From Candidatus Sericytochromatia bacterium (GTDB taxonomy: Bacteria; Cyanobacteriota; Sericytochromatia; UBA7694), in assembly GCA_018780035.1 (NCBI GenBank), contig JADMKE010000029.1, positions 129,388 through 193,387 on the forward strand: 64,000 bases of DNA. The letters run 5' to 3'. The notes under the pieces were generated by a model. It did not search any database. It saw only the letters and a program-made list of their open reading frames with translations, and was not told the origin of the DNA. The position numbers and the translations under genes were made by a program. Every line of letters begins with the position of its first letter. Position 1 is the stretch's first letter. Below, piece by piece: positions 49,724-59,749 of the stretch.

Positions 49724-52191
49724 AACGCTTTACCCCTGCTTTTACGGTCGCCTTCACCCTCGCCGGAGCGGGGCTAAATGCCTGCGCTCCGGCTTCACCC
49801 ACGATTCAGGTTCCGATCAATACCACTTTGGTTCAAGCTTCTGAGCCCCCCAGTTCTGCCTCTGATTCACCCAATACACCCCGCTTAGATCTGAGCCAAC
49901 TGCCCTTGAACCGTAAAATTGTCACCCTACAAGATGAAGATTATGAGCTGTTCTTTTTGCTGGGCCCCAATGATCAATCCATTTTGGAGGCAGTACAAGC
50001 GGGTGAATTTGAAAAGGCCAAAGAACGCCTGCAAAAGTCCTCCGAAGTAACAAATCCCAATCAACGCTTTGATCTTGCGACCCTGCAATTGGCTCGCGGT
50101 CAAGTTTCTGATGCCCTGGTTCAATATTCGACCTTGGAGCCTGTTGTTACCGGGAAATGGGTCTTATTGGCCAATCGGGCAATTGCCCATCTACAATTGG
50201 GGCTCTATGACCAAGCCCAAGCGGATCTCAATGAAGTGATTCGCCAAAGGTCGGGAGAAAAAGCGGCATATTACCACCGCGGCCTTTTGCAGTTGCGGCT
50301 GGACAAACTGGCTGAAGCTCTCGACAGTTTAAATCTGGCCCTGAGACAGGATCGCAATTATGTCCCTGCCTTGACCCGTCGTGGAGGGGTGTATTTGCGC
50401 CAGAATCAAGCGGACAAGGCCCTTGAAGATCTCAACCGCGCGTTGCAGCTCAATCCCAATTATGCCCCAGCTCTCAATGGCCGGGGGCTGGCTTATCTCA
50501 AACTCAATCAACTCGATCAGGCCCTCTCAGATTTTGATCTGGCTCTCAAGTTTCGACCCGCCTATTCCGAAGCGCTGCTCAATCGAAGTCTGGTACATAT
50601 CCGGCGCAATGAGTTGGGCAAAGGGGCCCAAGACGCAGCCTCGTCTTTGCAGTCCCTGAGCGGGAATCAGACATCTTTGGTCGAACAGACCAAAACCGCG
50701 TTTGTCTATGAGAATTTAGCCTGGATTCATTTGCTGCAACAGGATTGGAACGCAGCTGCAGATTTGGCCAGCCAAGCCCTGCTCAAAGATCCCCAAGCCG
50801 TGCCCGCACAGATCAACCGGGCCCATGCCCTGCTTTATCGGGGGGATAAATCCGCTGCGCTCAAAGCTTACCAGGAGGTGATTGCCCGCGTCGTCGACGG
50901 CAAACCTGTGGCAGATATTATTCAACAAGACTGGCTCTTTTTTCTCAACAAAGGATTTCCGGGAGTGCCCCACAGTGAAATCGCCCAGGAATTGGGATTT
51001 AAAACCCTTCTGGCACCGCTGCTAAGTAGCACGGCCACCCCCTCTGCCCAGCCTCTGCCAAGCAACCCATTGATCGGACCCATTTCATCCCCTTCACCCA
51101 GTCCTATCCCAACGCCCAGTCCGGTCCCCACACCGTTTGTGCAACCCACTCTGCGGCCTGCCACAGGGAGTGGGACCGGTGGCAGCAATACTTTCAGTGC
51201 CACTTACAACGCATTAAACGAGTTGCCTGAAGTAGTTCAGGTGACCCCTGCCCGCAATGGCTCGGGCGTAGATCCCAAAACCAGTTTTGTGATCAAGTTT
51301 TCCGAGCCGATGGACCGCAAAAGTGTTGAGGACACCTTCTCCATTCGCAGTTTTAATAGCCGTAAACTCACAGTGGACAGTGGCAACCAGCGGATCACAG
51401 GGGGAGCAAATACCCTGACGGGCAACGGCAATGTCTCTCTGCTGGAAGGCACACCCATTTATGATAAATCTGCCTTTCATTTTTCCTGGAACAGCGACGA
51501 TACCGAAGTCACTTTTTCGTTCAAAGAGGAATTTTCGCTGCCCACGGACAAAGACAGCAATTTGGTGCCCGATTACCGTGTTGCCTTTCAATCTTTGAGT
51601 ACGGGTGAGCGTACCCTTCGTGACAAAGTCGGCTGGCCCCGGCCTTACCTGCACTTCAAATTGACTGACGGCGACTTTGAAGAATCTTACAAATTCTCAA
51701 TCAAAACCGACGAGGTCAAACCCAATTTAAGCCAACTTTTTGTGCAAAGTGCCGAAACCGGCGGTAAATATGGAGATGCGATTGCCGTTCGCTACAGTGA
51801 GCGAATGATTATTTATACCCGCGGTCAAATTATTGCTGGGGGCATGGCTGAGAGTGAATCCGACCAGAGTTGGAAGCAGGCCCCGGCAGGGTATCCTGGC
51901 AATGGCGGCCTGAGTACCCCAGAACGGGCTGCTCAGAATTACCATGTTACACTCACACCAGCTGGGTATGTCTTCCCACTTTTTGAAGGGGCATGGAGCG
52001 AACTCGGCGGTGGCGTCTATTATGATCCGGGGGATCCCACCGGAAAAACTGTCTTATTGATTCCCCCTCCAGGGCTTTCTCTGTTTCGGCCTGGGGATCT
52101 GGTCAAAGTGACGCTCTCGCCCACCATTCTCGATCCTGCAGGCAACTCCATCGACACCAGCCGCAACAGCCGAACTGGGGTGGCTGGTTAG
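49720..52191 (+). CDS. TPR lipoprotein with Ig-like C-terminal domain
   Basis: The 823-residue product begins MKRFTPAFTVAFTLAG and has a lipobox-like GLNAC. About seven TPR units span residues 95-400 (AYYHRGLLQLRLDKLAEALD, PALTRRGGVYLRQNQADKAL, PALNGRGLAYLKLNQLDQAL and others). A Pro/Ser linker (PSPSPIPTPSPVPTP) leads to a Big_5-type Ig-like domain (VQVTPARNGSGVDPKTSFVI, FSEPMDRKSV) and a further beta region. It is probably an outer-surface or periplasmic assembly protein. The start overlaps the VWA gene stop (ATGA). Confidence 0.85.
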   Translation: MKRFTPAFTVAFTLAGAGLNACAPASPTIQVPINTTLVQASEPPSSASDSPNTPRLDLSQLPLNRKIVTLQDEDYELFFLLGPNDQSILEAVQAGEFEKAKERLQKSSEVTNPNQRFDLATLQLARGQVSDALVQYSTLEPVVTGKWVLLANRAIAHLQLGLYDQAQADLNEVIRQRSGEKAAYYHRGLLQLRLDKLAEALDSLNLALRQDRNYVPALTRRGGVYLRQNQADKALEDLNRALQLNPNYAPALNGRGLAYLKLNQLDQALSDFDLALKFRPAYSEALLNRSLVHIRRNELGKGAQDAASSLQSLSGNQTSLVEQTKTAFVYENLAWIHLLQQDWNAAADLASQALLKDPQAVPAQINRAHALLYRGDKSAALKAYQEVIARVVDGKPVADIIQQDWLFFLNKGFPGVPHSEIAQELGFKTLLAPLLSSTATPSAQPLPSNPLIGPISSPSPSPIPTPSPVPTPFVQPTLRPATGSGTGGSNTFSATYNALNELPEVVQVTPARNGSGVDPKTSFVIKFSEPMDRKSVEDTFSIRSFNSRKLTVDSGNQRITGGANTLTGNGNVSLLEGTPIYDKSAFHFSWNSDDTEVTFSFKEEFSLPTDKDSNLVPDYRVAFQSLSTGERTLRDKVGWPRPYLHFKLTDGDFEESYKFSIKTDEVKPNLSQLFVQSAETGGKYGDAIAVRYSERMIIYTRGQIIAGGMAESESDQSWKQAPAGYPGNGGLSTPERAAQNYHVTLTPAGYVFPLFEGAWSELGGGVYYDPGDPTGKTVLLIPPPGLSLFRPGDLVKVTLSPTILDPAGNSIDTSRNSRTGVAG

Positions 52192-52198
52192 GGCGCGC

Positions 52199-53881
52199 TT
52201 AATGTCCTTGATTGACAAAGCGGTTATTGCTGCGGTCCACATCGGGGGTCACACCTGAAGGGTCGAGGCGAACCTCTTTGACTTCAGAACCCACTTCAAA
52301 ACTCAGCCGCTCCGAGCGGCTGTTGCCGTCCCAGAGGTGAAAGACCACCTCACCGCTTTTAAGCACCAGAGCAATCGAAACGGGCATAACGGCTTCACCC
52401 AGACGTTGAACCGTCACTGTCACTGTGTATTTTCCTTCGCGTTCGGAAACCTGCAAAGATTGAATCGCATAGTCAATCACATGGCTCTCTTGAACCCATT
52501 GGCGAAAGAACCACTGCAGGTCTTTGCCCGCTATTTTTTCCAATTCGGTCTGAAAGTCTTGCACTGTCAGATCTTTTTGCAAATAGCGCTTTTGCAATTG
52601 CACTTCGAGATTTTCGAGCACTTTTTTGCCCAGCAGCACGTCCAACATGCGGAAAATGGTATACCCTTTGCCCTGGGCCAGTGCCGAAAAACTGTTCAGG
52701 GGCAGGCGATCGAGAATCAAGCGCGGGGTTTGCAGTGAGGTATTCCAGCCCTGTCGGGCTGAGCGCAAATAGTTTTCGGAGGTTTGATCGCCGAGCAAAT
52801 AGGATTTGCGCTTTTGTTGCATATAGACCTGGCCGGTATAGAGGGCCAAACCCTGAGTCACCCAGGGCACAAATTCCTGGTTTTGGCGCACGCGCTGGCC
52901 CCAGTACTGTTGAGCAATGCCATAGACCAACCATTCAGTCAGTTGTTGACGACTGCGGGCTTCATCTTTGCCTTCAGCAAAACTATTGCGCAGAATCAGC
53001 AATTGCTGCGAGGAAATCACCGGGTATTTGCCATCTTCAGTGGCCACAATCGTCAGGCGTTTGCCTGGAAAGACCCCATAGCGCTGTTTAAAAAAACGCA
53101 GAATTTCTTCGGTGATCTGCAGGGCCTCTGTGCTCCATTTTTGCATTTTACCAGGATAATAATAGCGCAATTGTACATCGTCGACATCCGCTGTGCGCAG
53201 CAATAAATCGGGGGTAAAGATCAGATCCAGACCACTCTGACGTTCAGCACTGTAGCGGTAAGTATGGTCTGAGCTGGAAAGGCTGACGGGGGCCAATGGG
53301 GAGATCGCAAATAGTTTGTCTAAAACCCGTGCACTGACACTGTAATCAGAGAGTTCGGAGACTTCAGGGTGCCATTTCCCCTGTTGGTAGGTCACCAAAC
53401 GGGGATACCAGCTGCCCAAACCGAGGCGATTGGGGTCGTCGATCAGGTAATAAGAACGGCTGATCTGGGGCAGACGTTCGAGTACATACCGAATGGTTAA
53501 TTTGAGTTCTTGACCGGGCTCCAGTGGCTGCGACAAAAAGACCTGATAGAGCAGGGGGTCTTCAATTTCACGGCCCAAATAAGTGTAGCGGTAGAGACGT
53601 CCTGGCAGGACCAATTTGTCGGCACTTAATACTTCACGAACCTGCATTCGGGCTTGGGTATTGGCGTCCAAGCGAAAAAACAGCTCTTTGAGGGTGTCTT
53701 TGCCGTCGTTGGTCAAGGTTAAAAATTCTTCGCCTTGTAAGCTGGCACTGTCTGTATTGAGTTCCAGATTGAGCTGGTAACTTGCCCTCGCTTCGGCAGC
53801 GGCCAGCCCAAACGGGCCCATCAGGGCAAACAGACCCAGCAAAAGAGGCAAGGCAACGAGCGAGAATCCGTGCTTTAACAT
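52199..53881 (-). CDS. M1-peptidase-like secreted protein, catalytic residues lost
   Basis: The 560-residue product has a signal peptide (LVALPLLLGLFALMGPFGL). An N-terminal beta domain resembles aminopeptidase N (LNLELNTDSASLQGEEFLTL). The gluzincin-like core has WLVYGIAQQYWGQRV where active M1 enzymes have HExxHxxWG, and WVTQGLALYTG where they have a Glu zinc ligand (NEGLA). His, Glu and His are thus replaced by Tyr, Gly and Gln. A C-terminal domain WFFRQWVQESHVIDYAIQ follows as in M1 enzymes. It is most likely a non-catalytic binding protein. Confidence 0.8.
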   Translation of the reverse strand: MLKHGFSLVALPLLLGLFALMGPFGLAAAEARASYQLNLELNTDSASLQGEEFLTLTNDGKDTLKELFFRLDANTQARMQVREVLSADKLVLPGRLYRYTYLGREIEDPLLYQVFLSQPLEPGQELKLTIRYVLERLPQISRSYYLIDDPNRLGLGSWYPRLVTYQQGKWHPEVSELSDYSVSARVLDKLFAISPLAPVSLSSSDHTYRYSAERQSGLDLIFTPDLLLRTADVDDVQLRYYYPGKMQKWSTEALQITEEILRFFKQRYGVFPGKRLTIVATEDGKYPVISSQQLLILRNSFAEGKDEARSRQQLTEWLVYGIAQQYWGQRVRQNQEFVPWVTQGLALYTGQVYMQQKRKSYLLGDQTSENYLRSARQGWNTSLQTPRLILDRLPLNSFSALAQGKGYTIFRMLDVLLGKKVLENLEVQLQKRYLQKDLTVQDFQTELEKIAGKDLQWFFRQWVQESHVIDYAIQSLQVSEREGKYTVTVTVQRLGEAVMPVSIALVLKSGEVVFHLWDGNSRSERLSFEVGSEVKEVRLDPSGVTPDVDRSNNRFVNQGH

Positions 53882-53888
53882 AAATGTT

Positions 53889-56066
53889 TTAATTTTGCAA
53901 TTTGCTCAGAGCGGCTTGTGCTGCGCTTTTGAGCGATAGGCTTGTGCGCTCATTTTGAACCAGGCTCTGCAATGCAGCTTGGGCACGGGGGTCACGCAGT
54001 TGACCCAGGGCTTGAGCGGCCTCCAACCTGACACTTTCGTGGCTGTCTTCGAGGGCGTTGAGCAGCGGGATCAGGGCACGGGCATCCCCCTGTTTACCCA
54101 AAGAAGCGGCGGCAAAAGCCCGCATCAAAAAGTCGCTGTTTTCCTGCAAAACGGTGATCAGCGGTGCCATAATTTCAGGGCTGTGCATTGCGCCAAGGGC
54201 TTCTGCTGCTGCGGTTTTCACCCAGGCATCACTGTCATTTAATGCTTTGAGCAGGCCCTGCAATGAATCCGGGCGGTGCAATTGTCCCAAGCTTTGCACC
54301 ACAGCCGAACGTACCCAGGCTTCGGGATGTTCTAAAAGCGGTTGCATAGCTGTGGCCACTTGGGGATCACCCAAAAATCCCAGTGCTTCGACAGCGGCCT
54401 GAACCACTTTGGGATCTTTGTCTGTTAAAAGCGAGACCAAAGCAGGACAAGCACGGGTGTCTTTGAGCAGGCCCAAGGCGATTGCCGACCGTTGCCGAAC
54501 ACCCGAAGCCCGATCTTGCAAAGCTTCAAGCAGGGCATTAAATGCCGCTTCGCCTTTGATATGTCCCAAAGCCTGTGCCGCGAGGGTGCGGACAATAAAG
54601 TCTTCATCTTGCTGTAACGTTGCAATCAGGGCGGCTGTCGCACTGGGATCGCTCCTGTCGCTCAACACCTGGGCTGCCGCTTGGCGAACCCATGCTTCGG
54701 GGTCTTGTAAACTGGCAATTAAGATTGCGGGAATGTCTTCGCCCTCAGCCGCTCCCAAGGCTCTGACGGCCAATTCCCGCACATCGGCATCGGGATCTTG
54801 GGCGGCCAGACTCATGGCTGCAAAGACCTCTGGGGTGTGAAAATGGATCAGCGCCTGTGTTGCCACAATCCGGGCCCAGTGTTTGCCAGATTTTAAGGTT
54901 TCCAACAAGGCGGGAATGGCACGGGGATCACCCTGTCGCGCCAAAGCTTCAGCGGCTGCTTGGACCACGCGCTCTTCACTGTCTGCGAGCATGGGAATAA
55001 TCAGGGCATATGTTTGACTGCTGTCCAACTCGCCTAAGGCAACTGTGGCAACGGTTCTGACCCACTCATCTTCATGGCCCAACGCCCGCTGAAGGGCATT
55101 GAGGGCCAAAGGACTGCGCAAATAGCGCAACATTTCAATCGCGTTTTGGCGGATTTCTAAATCGCTGGAATCGAGAGCGCGGGTCAATGCGGGCAAGACC
55201 TGTTCTTCTCCCAATAATTTCAGCGAGACCAGAATTTTTTCACGCATCAGATCCCCATCGGGCAAAAGCGCTGCCTGGATCAGAATTTCGATGGACCGTG
55301 GGTCTTGCAATCGCCCCAAAGCGGTGATCACGGCTTCGCGCACGGGCGCAAGATCGGATTGTAAAGCATGTTCTAAAAAAGGCAAAGCGCGGCTATCACC
55401 CAAACGCCCAAGGCGTTCAACCGCACTCAAACGCAAGGTCTGATCTTCGGCATTTAACTCAGACAACAGGGGCCAGAGTCGGGTTTCGGGATCAATCCGG
55501 GAGAGGCTTTGAGCGACCTGGGTGCGTACCCAGCGATCGGGATCATCCAGTGCCGCAGTCAGTGCCTCACGCGACCGTTCACCCGGAAAGCCCCCCAAGA
55601 CCTCGGCGAGGGTGGCCCGCACCAAATAGGAGGAATCTTGGCGCAAATGGTGACAGAGAAGTTCTGAAATCTTGGTATCTTCCAGATCTGTGGAAAGTTG
55701 TGCAATGGCTTCGACCGCCGTGGCACGCACGAGATAATTTTCATCTTCGAGTGTGTTTAATAACGGGCCGAGTGAGCGGGGATCTGCCAATTTTCCCAAG
55801 GCCGCAGCAACCTGTTGACGCACATCGGGTTCGGGGTCTTTGAGCAGGGCCATGATTGGTTCAACCGCTCGCGGGTCTTCACTTTCACCCAAAAATTCAA
55901 CCGCCTGTTGACGGACATCGGGCTTTTGGCTCTGGAGCAAGAACAAAAGCGCATCAAAGCGCTGGTTGCGTGCTTTATGGCCATCAGGTGTGGCCGGGGG
56001 CGCTTCCTGTGTCTGTGGTCGGGCTGTGCTGTCTAAACTGGCCAGCAGATCTTCGGTCTCGTCCAT
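53889..56066 (-). CDS. HEAT-repeat protein
   Basis: The 725-residue product is built almost wholly of about 20 HEAT/PBS-lyase-type repeats of roughly 31 residues (DVRQQAVEFLGESEDPRAVE, WVRTAAAEALG-like, FLMRAFAAASLGKQGDARAL). There is a short acidic N-terminus (MDETEDLLASLD) and no signal peptide. It should form a long solenoid for protein binding in the cytoplasm. The start lies seven bases after... no: the gene is followed seven bases later by the M1-like gene start, so the two probably share a transcript. Confidence 0.88.
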   Translation of the reverse strand: MDETEDLLASLDSTARPQTQEAPPATPDGHKARNQRFDALLFLLQSQKPDVRQQAVEFLGESEDPRAVEPIMALLKDPEPDVRQQVAAALGKLADPRSLGPLLNTLEDENYLVRATAVEAIAQLSTDLEDTKISELLCHHLRQDSSYLVRATLAEVLGGFPGERSREALTAALDDPDRWVRTQVAQSLSRIDPETRLWPLLSELNAEDQTLRLSAVERLGRLGDSRALPFLEHALQSDLAPVREAVITALGRLQDPRSIEILIQAALLPDGDLMREKILVSLKLLGEEQVLPALTRALDSSDLEIRQNAIEMLRYLRSPLALNALQRALGHEDEWVRTVATVALGELDSSQTYALIIPMLADSEERVVQAAAEALARQGDPRAIPALLETLKSGKHWARIVATQALIHFHTPEVFAAMSLAAQDPDADVRELAVRALGAAEGEDIPAILIASLQDPEAWVRQAAAQVLSDRSDPSATAALIATLQQDEDFIVRTLAAQALGHIKGEAAFNALLEALQDRASGVRQRSAIALGLLKDTRACPALVSLLTDKDPKVVQAAVEALGFLGDPQVATAMQPLLEHPEAWVRSAVVQSLGQLHRPDSLQGLLKALNDSDAWVKTAAAEALGAMHSPEIMAPLITVLQENSDFLMRAFAAASLGKQGDARALIPLLNALEDSHESVRLEAAQALGQLRDPRAQAALQSLVQNERTSLSLKSAAQAALSKLQN

Positions 56067-56217
56067 GGTGCATCGTTTCCCTTCTGGGGCGGAAATTTAA
56101 GCGCGGATTAGGTCCTGTTTTTAACATGTTACCATTCTGCAGGGGCAGCTTGCTATTCACATGCCTTGAACCCTATCATTTATGCGATAATAGACAAAAA
56201 ATCAGGGGTACTTTGCC

Positions 56218-57249
56218 ATGTGGGGCGGCGTTTTTGCACTTTCCGACGCTGCTGTTTTGCAATTTGATGCAGACACAGCAAATCCCGGTTTTGAAAGCGC
56301 ATTCTTGGGTTTTAACGCCCGTTCTGCCCTGAATCGCTTGTTGCTCCACCTGAAGCCCACCAAAGTCTGGTTACCTGCCTATCTCTGTCCTGACCTGCTC
56401 AAGGCTTTGCCCCCAAGTCAAAATTGGGGCTTTTATGCCCTCGATCGCCACTTAAAACCTGTTGCAACAGAATTGTTTGAAAAAATTGTACCCGGCGATC
56501 TGGTGCTGACCATTGCCTATCTGGGCTTTGCTCCAGATTCAAATTGGTTAATGCAACTCAGGGACCTGGGTGCTGAAATTGTCTTAGATGCCTCTCAGGC
56601 CCTCTATTTAAAACAGACAGACCCCCGAGATTATCTGCTTTACAGCCCGCGAAAGTGGGGGGGGATCAGTGATGGAGGGATATTAATCGGCCCCGATTTG
56701 CCCCCGCAACCTGTCCGAAATCTTCGGCCTCCCCCAGCCTGGCAAAAGCTCCATCAGGCCCAAGTTCTGCGCCGAGAATTTGATGACCAAGCACAGCCCA
56801 ATTTGACTCTGCAGGCTGAATGGTTTGGGCTCTTTCGCGATGCCGAGGCCCAACAGCCCGTAGGGAATTGGGCCATGACAGATGATTCACAAGCGCGTCT
56901 TAAGTCGCTGATGCAAGATCCGCGAATCCCTTTGTTGCGGCGCAAAAACTACCAAAGATTGTTGGCAAAGCTGGCTGAGTGGGCGCTGTTTCCCGCTTTG
57001 CAACAGGAGACGGTGCCCTTGGCGTTTGCTCTGCGTGTGCGACAGCGCGATGCCTTGCAACATGCTTTGGCAGAAAAGCAGATCTATTGCCCGATTTATT
57101 GGCCCTTGGGGGAGCATGTGCCTGGTTCTTTTTCAGAAAGCCATACGCTCAGCAAACAGACCCTGGCTCTGCCCTGCGATCAGCGGTATAACGAAACAGA
57201 TATGGAAAAGATCCTTGCAGAAATTAAAATGCTTGAACACCTGTTATGA
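56218..57249 (+). CDS. PLP-dependent aminotransferase-like protein (DegT-like)
   Basis: The 343-residue product has the fold-type I pattern of DegT/DnrJ/EryC1-like enzymes: FNARSALNRLLLHL, WLPAYLCPDLLKAL, IVLDASQALYLKQ (PLP-binding Asp) and YSPRKWGGISDGGIL (likely PLP Lys). The C-terminal half is shorter and diverged. Such enzymes aminate keto-sugars or related small molecules. It opens a five-gene run with overlapping or closely spaced starts, and a weak AGGGG precedes the ATG. Confidence 0.75.
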   Translation: MWGGVFALSDAAVLQFDADTANPGFESAFLGFNARSALNRLLLHLKPTKVWLPAYLCPDLLKALPPSQNWGFYALDRHLKPVATELFEKIVPGDLVLTIAYLGFAPDSNWLMQLRDLGAEIVLDASQALYLKQTDPRDYLLYSPRKWGGISDGGILIGPDLPPQPVRNLRPPPAWQKLHQAQVLRREFDDQAQPNLTLQAEWFGLFRDAEAQQPVGNWAMTDDSQARLKSLMQDPRIPLLRRKNYQRLLAKLAEWALFPALQQETVPLAFALRVRQRDALQHALAEKQIYCPIYWPLGEHVPGSFSESHTLSKQTLALPCDQRYNETDMEKILAEIKMLEHLL

Positions 57250-58202
57250 GCGCGTTTAAAGGCTATTTGCACCCGATCTATCTCGCCTCCCTCACGGCCT
57301 GGGGCGAGCCTGTTTTTTTGCCCGAAGCCCAGGGCTGGCTTTTGCGTCGCCCCCTCCCCCGTACCGAAGATGAATCTGGGGTTTCAGAAACTGCGGAAAC
57401 AAATTGCGATTTATCTGGTCCTTATCCTTTTTTGCGCTGTTTGAAACCACAGCAACTGCCAATAGATCTGGCTTTGAACTCAGATGCTGCAACGGCTTTG
57501 GTGATCGTGACGGATCCTTTGGGGCCTGAACTGCCCCCAAATTTTTGGCCAACGCTCTTTCCCGATTGCTGTCGCTTGTTTAAAGCCCATTGGGGCGTTG
57601 ATTTCGCTCTACCGCTTCAGATCAGTTCACACCACCGCTACTATGCACGAAAAGCCCTGCGCAGCTTGGAGATCGAAAGGGTGTCTGAGCCGTTGAGCTT
57701 GCTCAAGAGCTGGAACACTCTCTATGCCCATCTGGTCCAGCGTCACCAGATTCAGGGGCTGAGGCGTTTTTCTGAGCAGGCTTTTGCTCAGCAATTGCAA
57801 GTGCCAGGGATTGTGGTCTTCGTCGCCACCTATCAAAGTGAAATTGTCGCCATGCATCTTTGGTATTGGGAGTCTGAGTTGGGTCTGGCTTATAGTCATT
57901 TGGCGGCCTGTTCCGAGATGGGTTATCTGCATTCAGCTCCCTATGCCCTCTATTTGGCTGCCATTGAATGGTTTCAAGCACAAGGGGCGGCAGAGCTCGA
58001 TCTTGGTGGAGAAGTCAGCACACTTGGGGCCCAGAGTCAGTCTGGTTTGGGCTTTTTTAAACGGGGCTGGGCCAATCGGGAGCGTCCCGTTTGGCTTTGC
58101 GGTAAAATTCTGAATGCTGAGCGCTATGCCCAATTGGCAGGGGAAAAAACAGGCGTCTATTTCCCGATTTATCGCAGAGACGAGTCAAGCGGCGGAACCT
58201 GA
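57246..58202 (+). CDS. FemAB/GNAT-type acyltransferase
   Basis: The 318-residue product resembles double-GNAT FemAB-like transferases: RYYARKALRSLEIERVSEPL, HLVQRHQIQGLRRFSEQAF, IVVFVATYQSEIVAMHLWYW and ELDLGGEVSTLGAQSQSGLG, then FFKRGW. The GG..........F K motif near the end is typical of peptidyl- or acyl-transferases that use aminoacyl-tRNA or acyl-CoA. The acceptor is unknown; context suggests a modified sugar or surface metabolite. The ATG overlaps the aminotransferase stop by four bases. Confidence 0.72.
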   Translation: MSAFKGYLHPIYLASLTAWGEPVFLPEAQGWLLRRPLPRTEDESGVSETAETNCDLSGPYPFLRCLKPQQLPIDLALNSDAATALVIVTDPLGPELPPNFWPTLFPDCCRLFKAHWGVDFALPLQISSHHRYYARKALRSLEIERVSEPLSLLKSWNTLYAHLVQRHQIQGLRRFSEQAFAQQLQVPGIVVFVATYQSEIVAMHLWYWESELGLAYSHLAACSEMGYLHSAPYALYLAAIEWFQAQGAAELDLGGEVSTLGAQSQSGLGFFKRGWANRERPVWLCGKILNAERYAQLAGEKTGVYFPIYRRDESSGGT

Positions 58203-58213
58203 AAGGGAAAAAA

Positions 58214-58975
58214 ATGAAGAGTGAAAAACATCTAAAGACCATCAACAGCCAAGGCTGGGTCTTGTTTGAGTCGCAATTGTCCCAAAGCCTGACCCAGGGG
58301 TTGCGTCAGGCTTTGGATCAGGCGATTGCCCACTGTGGCGAATTGCAATTGGAAAATTTAGGGCAGGTCTTGCCAGGAACGGCCCACCATCTTCTGGGTC
58401 AAGGCCCCGTTTTTCAGACTTTGCTGGAACAGGCATGGCTGGATGCCGAACTGCAAACCTGGCTGGAGGGGCCTTATATTCTCAACTCATTTGGTGGGGT
58501 GGCCAATCCTCCGGCACAATCGGCATACGTTCATCAAATTCACCGCGATCAGCGCACGTTTATTCCCAATTTTTGCCTGATGCTCAATCTCTTGGTGATG
58601 CTTGATGACTTTTTGCCCGAAAATGGGGCCACTTGGCTTTTGAGCGGTTCACATTTAAGTGCGTCTGCCCCCAGTCCTGCAGATTTTTTTGCTCAGGCCC
58701 AACAAATCTGTGCCCCAGCTGGCAGTCTCTTGCTTTTTGATTCTCGAATCTGGCACGCGGCAGGTCACAACAAGACCCAGACTGTGCGCCGGGGTCTGAC
58801 TCTGACATACAGTCGTCCCTTTCTCAAACCCCAATTTGACTATCTGGCACAGGTTAAAGGTGAACTTTCAACACATCTCAATCAGGTTCTCGGTTATTAT
58901 GCTCGGGTACCCGCCTCATTGGAGCAGTGGTATGCACCGCCAGAGGCTCGTTTTTATAGGCCCGGTCAGGGCTAA
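58214..58975 (+). CDS. Phytanoyl-CoA dioxygenase (PhyH)-family oxygenase
   Basis: The 253-residue product has the Fe(II)/2-oxoglutarate pattern HQIHRDQRTFIPN (HxD), LLVMLDDFLPENGATWLLSG, SHLSAS and LLFDSRIWHAAGHNKT with the distal His, then Arg in QTVRRGLTLT. PhyH enzymes hydroxylate small molecules in the cytoplasm. GAAAGGGA lies before the ATG. It is the third gene in the operon. Confidence 0.85.
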   Translation: MKSEKHLKTINSQGWVLFESQLSQSLTQGLRQALDQAIAHCGELQLENLGQVLPGTAHHLLGQGPVFQTLLEQAWLDAELQTWLEGPYILNSFGGVANPPAQSAYVHQIHRDQRTFIPNFCLMLNLLVMLDDFLPENGATWLLSGSHLSASAPSPADFFAQAQQICAPAGSLLLFDSRIWHAAGHNKTQTVRRGLTLTYSRPFLKPQFDYLAQVKGELSTHLNQVLGYYARVPASLEQWYAPPEARFYRPGQG

Positions 58976-58996
58976 ATCAAAAATGGGAGCAACGTG

Positions 58997-59749
58997 ATGG
59001 TTTCATTTGCAGACGGTTTTGTCGACCAAGAATTTGAAAAGCTCAATCAAATCGCTGATGTTTACGATCTTTCCCCTTTTGATCAGCGCATGCGCCACTA
59101 TATGTTGCGCGGCCTGCGGCCTTGGTTGAAAACGGGCAAAGCGTTGGAGATGGGCTGTATGCACGGCGAGTTTACCTCTCTTTTGGCTGGGCTCTACCCC
59201 GATCTCACAGTGGTTGAAGCCGCAAGCCAATTTATTGCCTGCACCCAAGCACGCGTGGGACCTGATGTTAAATTTGTGCAATCGCTGTTTGAAACCTATG
59301 CCACAACAGAGCGTTATGATGCGATTTTTTTATTACATGTCTTGGAGCACCTCGACGATCCTGTGGCGGTCTTAAAACAAGCAAAACAATTATTGGCCCC
59401 GGGCGGTAGGTTGTTTTTGGTGGTGCCCAATGGCAACGCCCCTTCGCGCCAGATTGCTGTCAAAATGGGGGTCTTGAGCCATTTGACAGATCTCTCAGAG
59501 GCCGATCTCAAACACGGCCACCGCCGTGTTTATCTTGCAGATACGCTTGAAAGAGAGGCCCGACAAGCCCAACTGCAGGTGATTGCAAGGGGAGGGATCT
59601 TCTTTAAACCCCTGGCCAATTTTCAATTTGATCAGCTGATTGGCACGCCACTGATCAGCGAGGCCTTTATGGAGGGCTGTTTTGCCTTGGGAATGGAGCA
59701 CCCAACCCTCTGCGCCAGCCTGTTTTTGGTCTGTGAGGCGGGCCTGTGA
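58997..59749 (+). CDS. Class I SAM-dependent methyltransferase
   Basis: The 250-residue product has motif I ALEMGCMHGEFTSLL, motif II LTVVEAASQFI and motif IV DAIFLLHVLEHLDDPV, followed by LAPGGRLFLVVPNGNAPSRQ. It is a small-molecule methyltransferase of the Methyltransf_11/23 type. ATG 58997 is seven bases after GGGAG; a GTG three bases earlier is also possible. It overlaps the next gene's start. Confidence 0.85.
   Translation: MVSFADGFVDQEFEKLNQIADVYDLSPFDQRMRHYMLRGLRPWLKTGKALEMGCMHGEFTSLLAGLYPDLTVVEAASQFIACTQARVGPDVKFVQSLFETYATTERYDAIFLLHVLEHLDDPVAVLKQAKQLLAPGGRLFLVVPNGNAPSRQIAVKMGVLSHLTDLSEADLKHGHRRVYLADTLEREARQAQLQVIARGGIFFKPLANFQFDQLIGTPLISEAFMEGCFALGMEHPTLCASLFLVCEAGL

Noticed and set aside
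53889-56066. Phycobilin lyase role for the HEAT/PBS-repeat protein
   Set aside because: The repeats resemble PBS-lyase HEAT units, but nothing else in the window points to phycobiliproteins, and such repeats are common in scaffold proteins.
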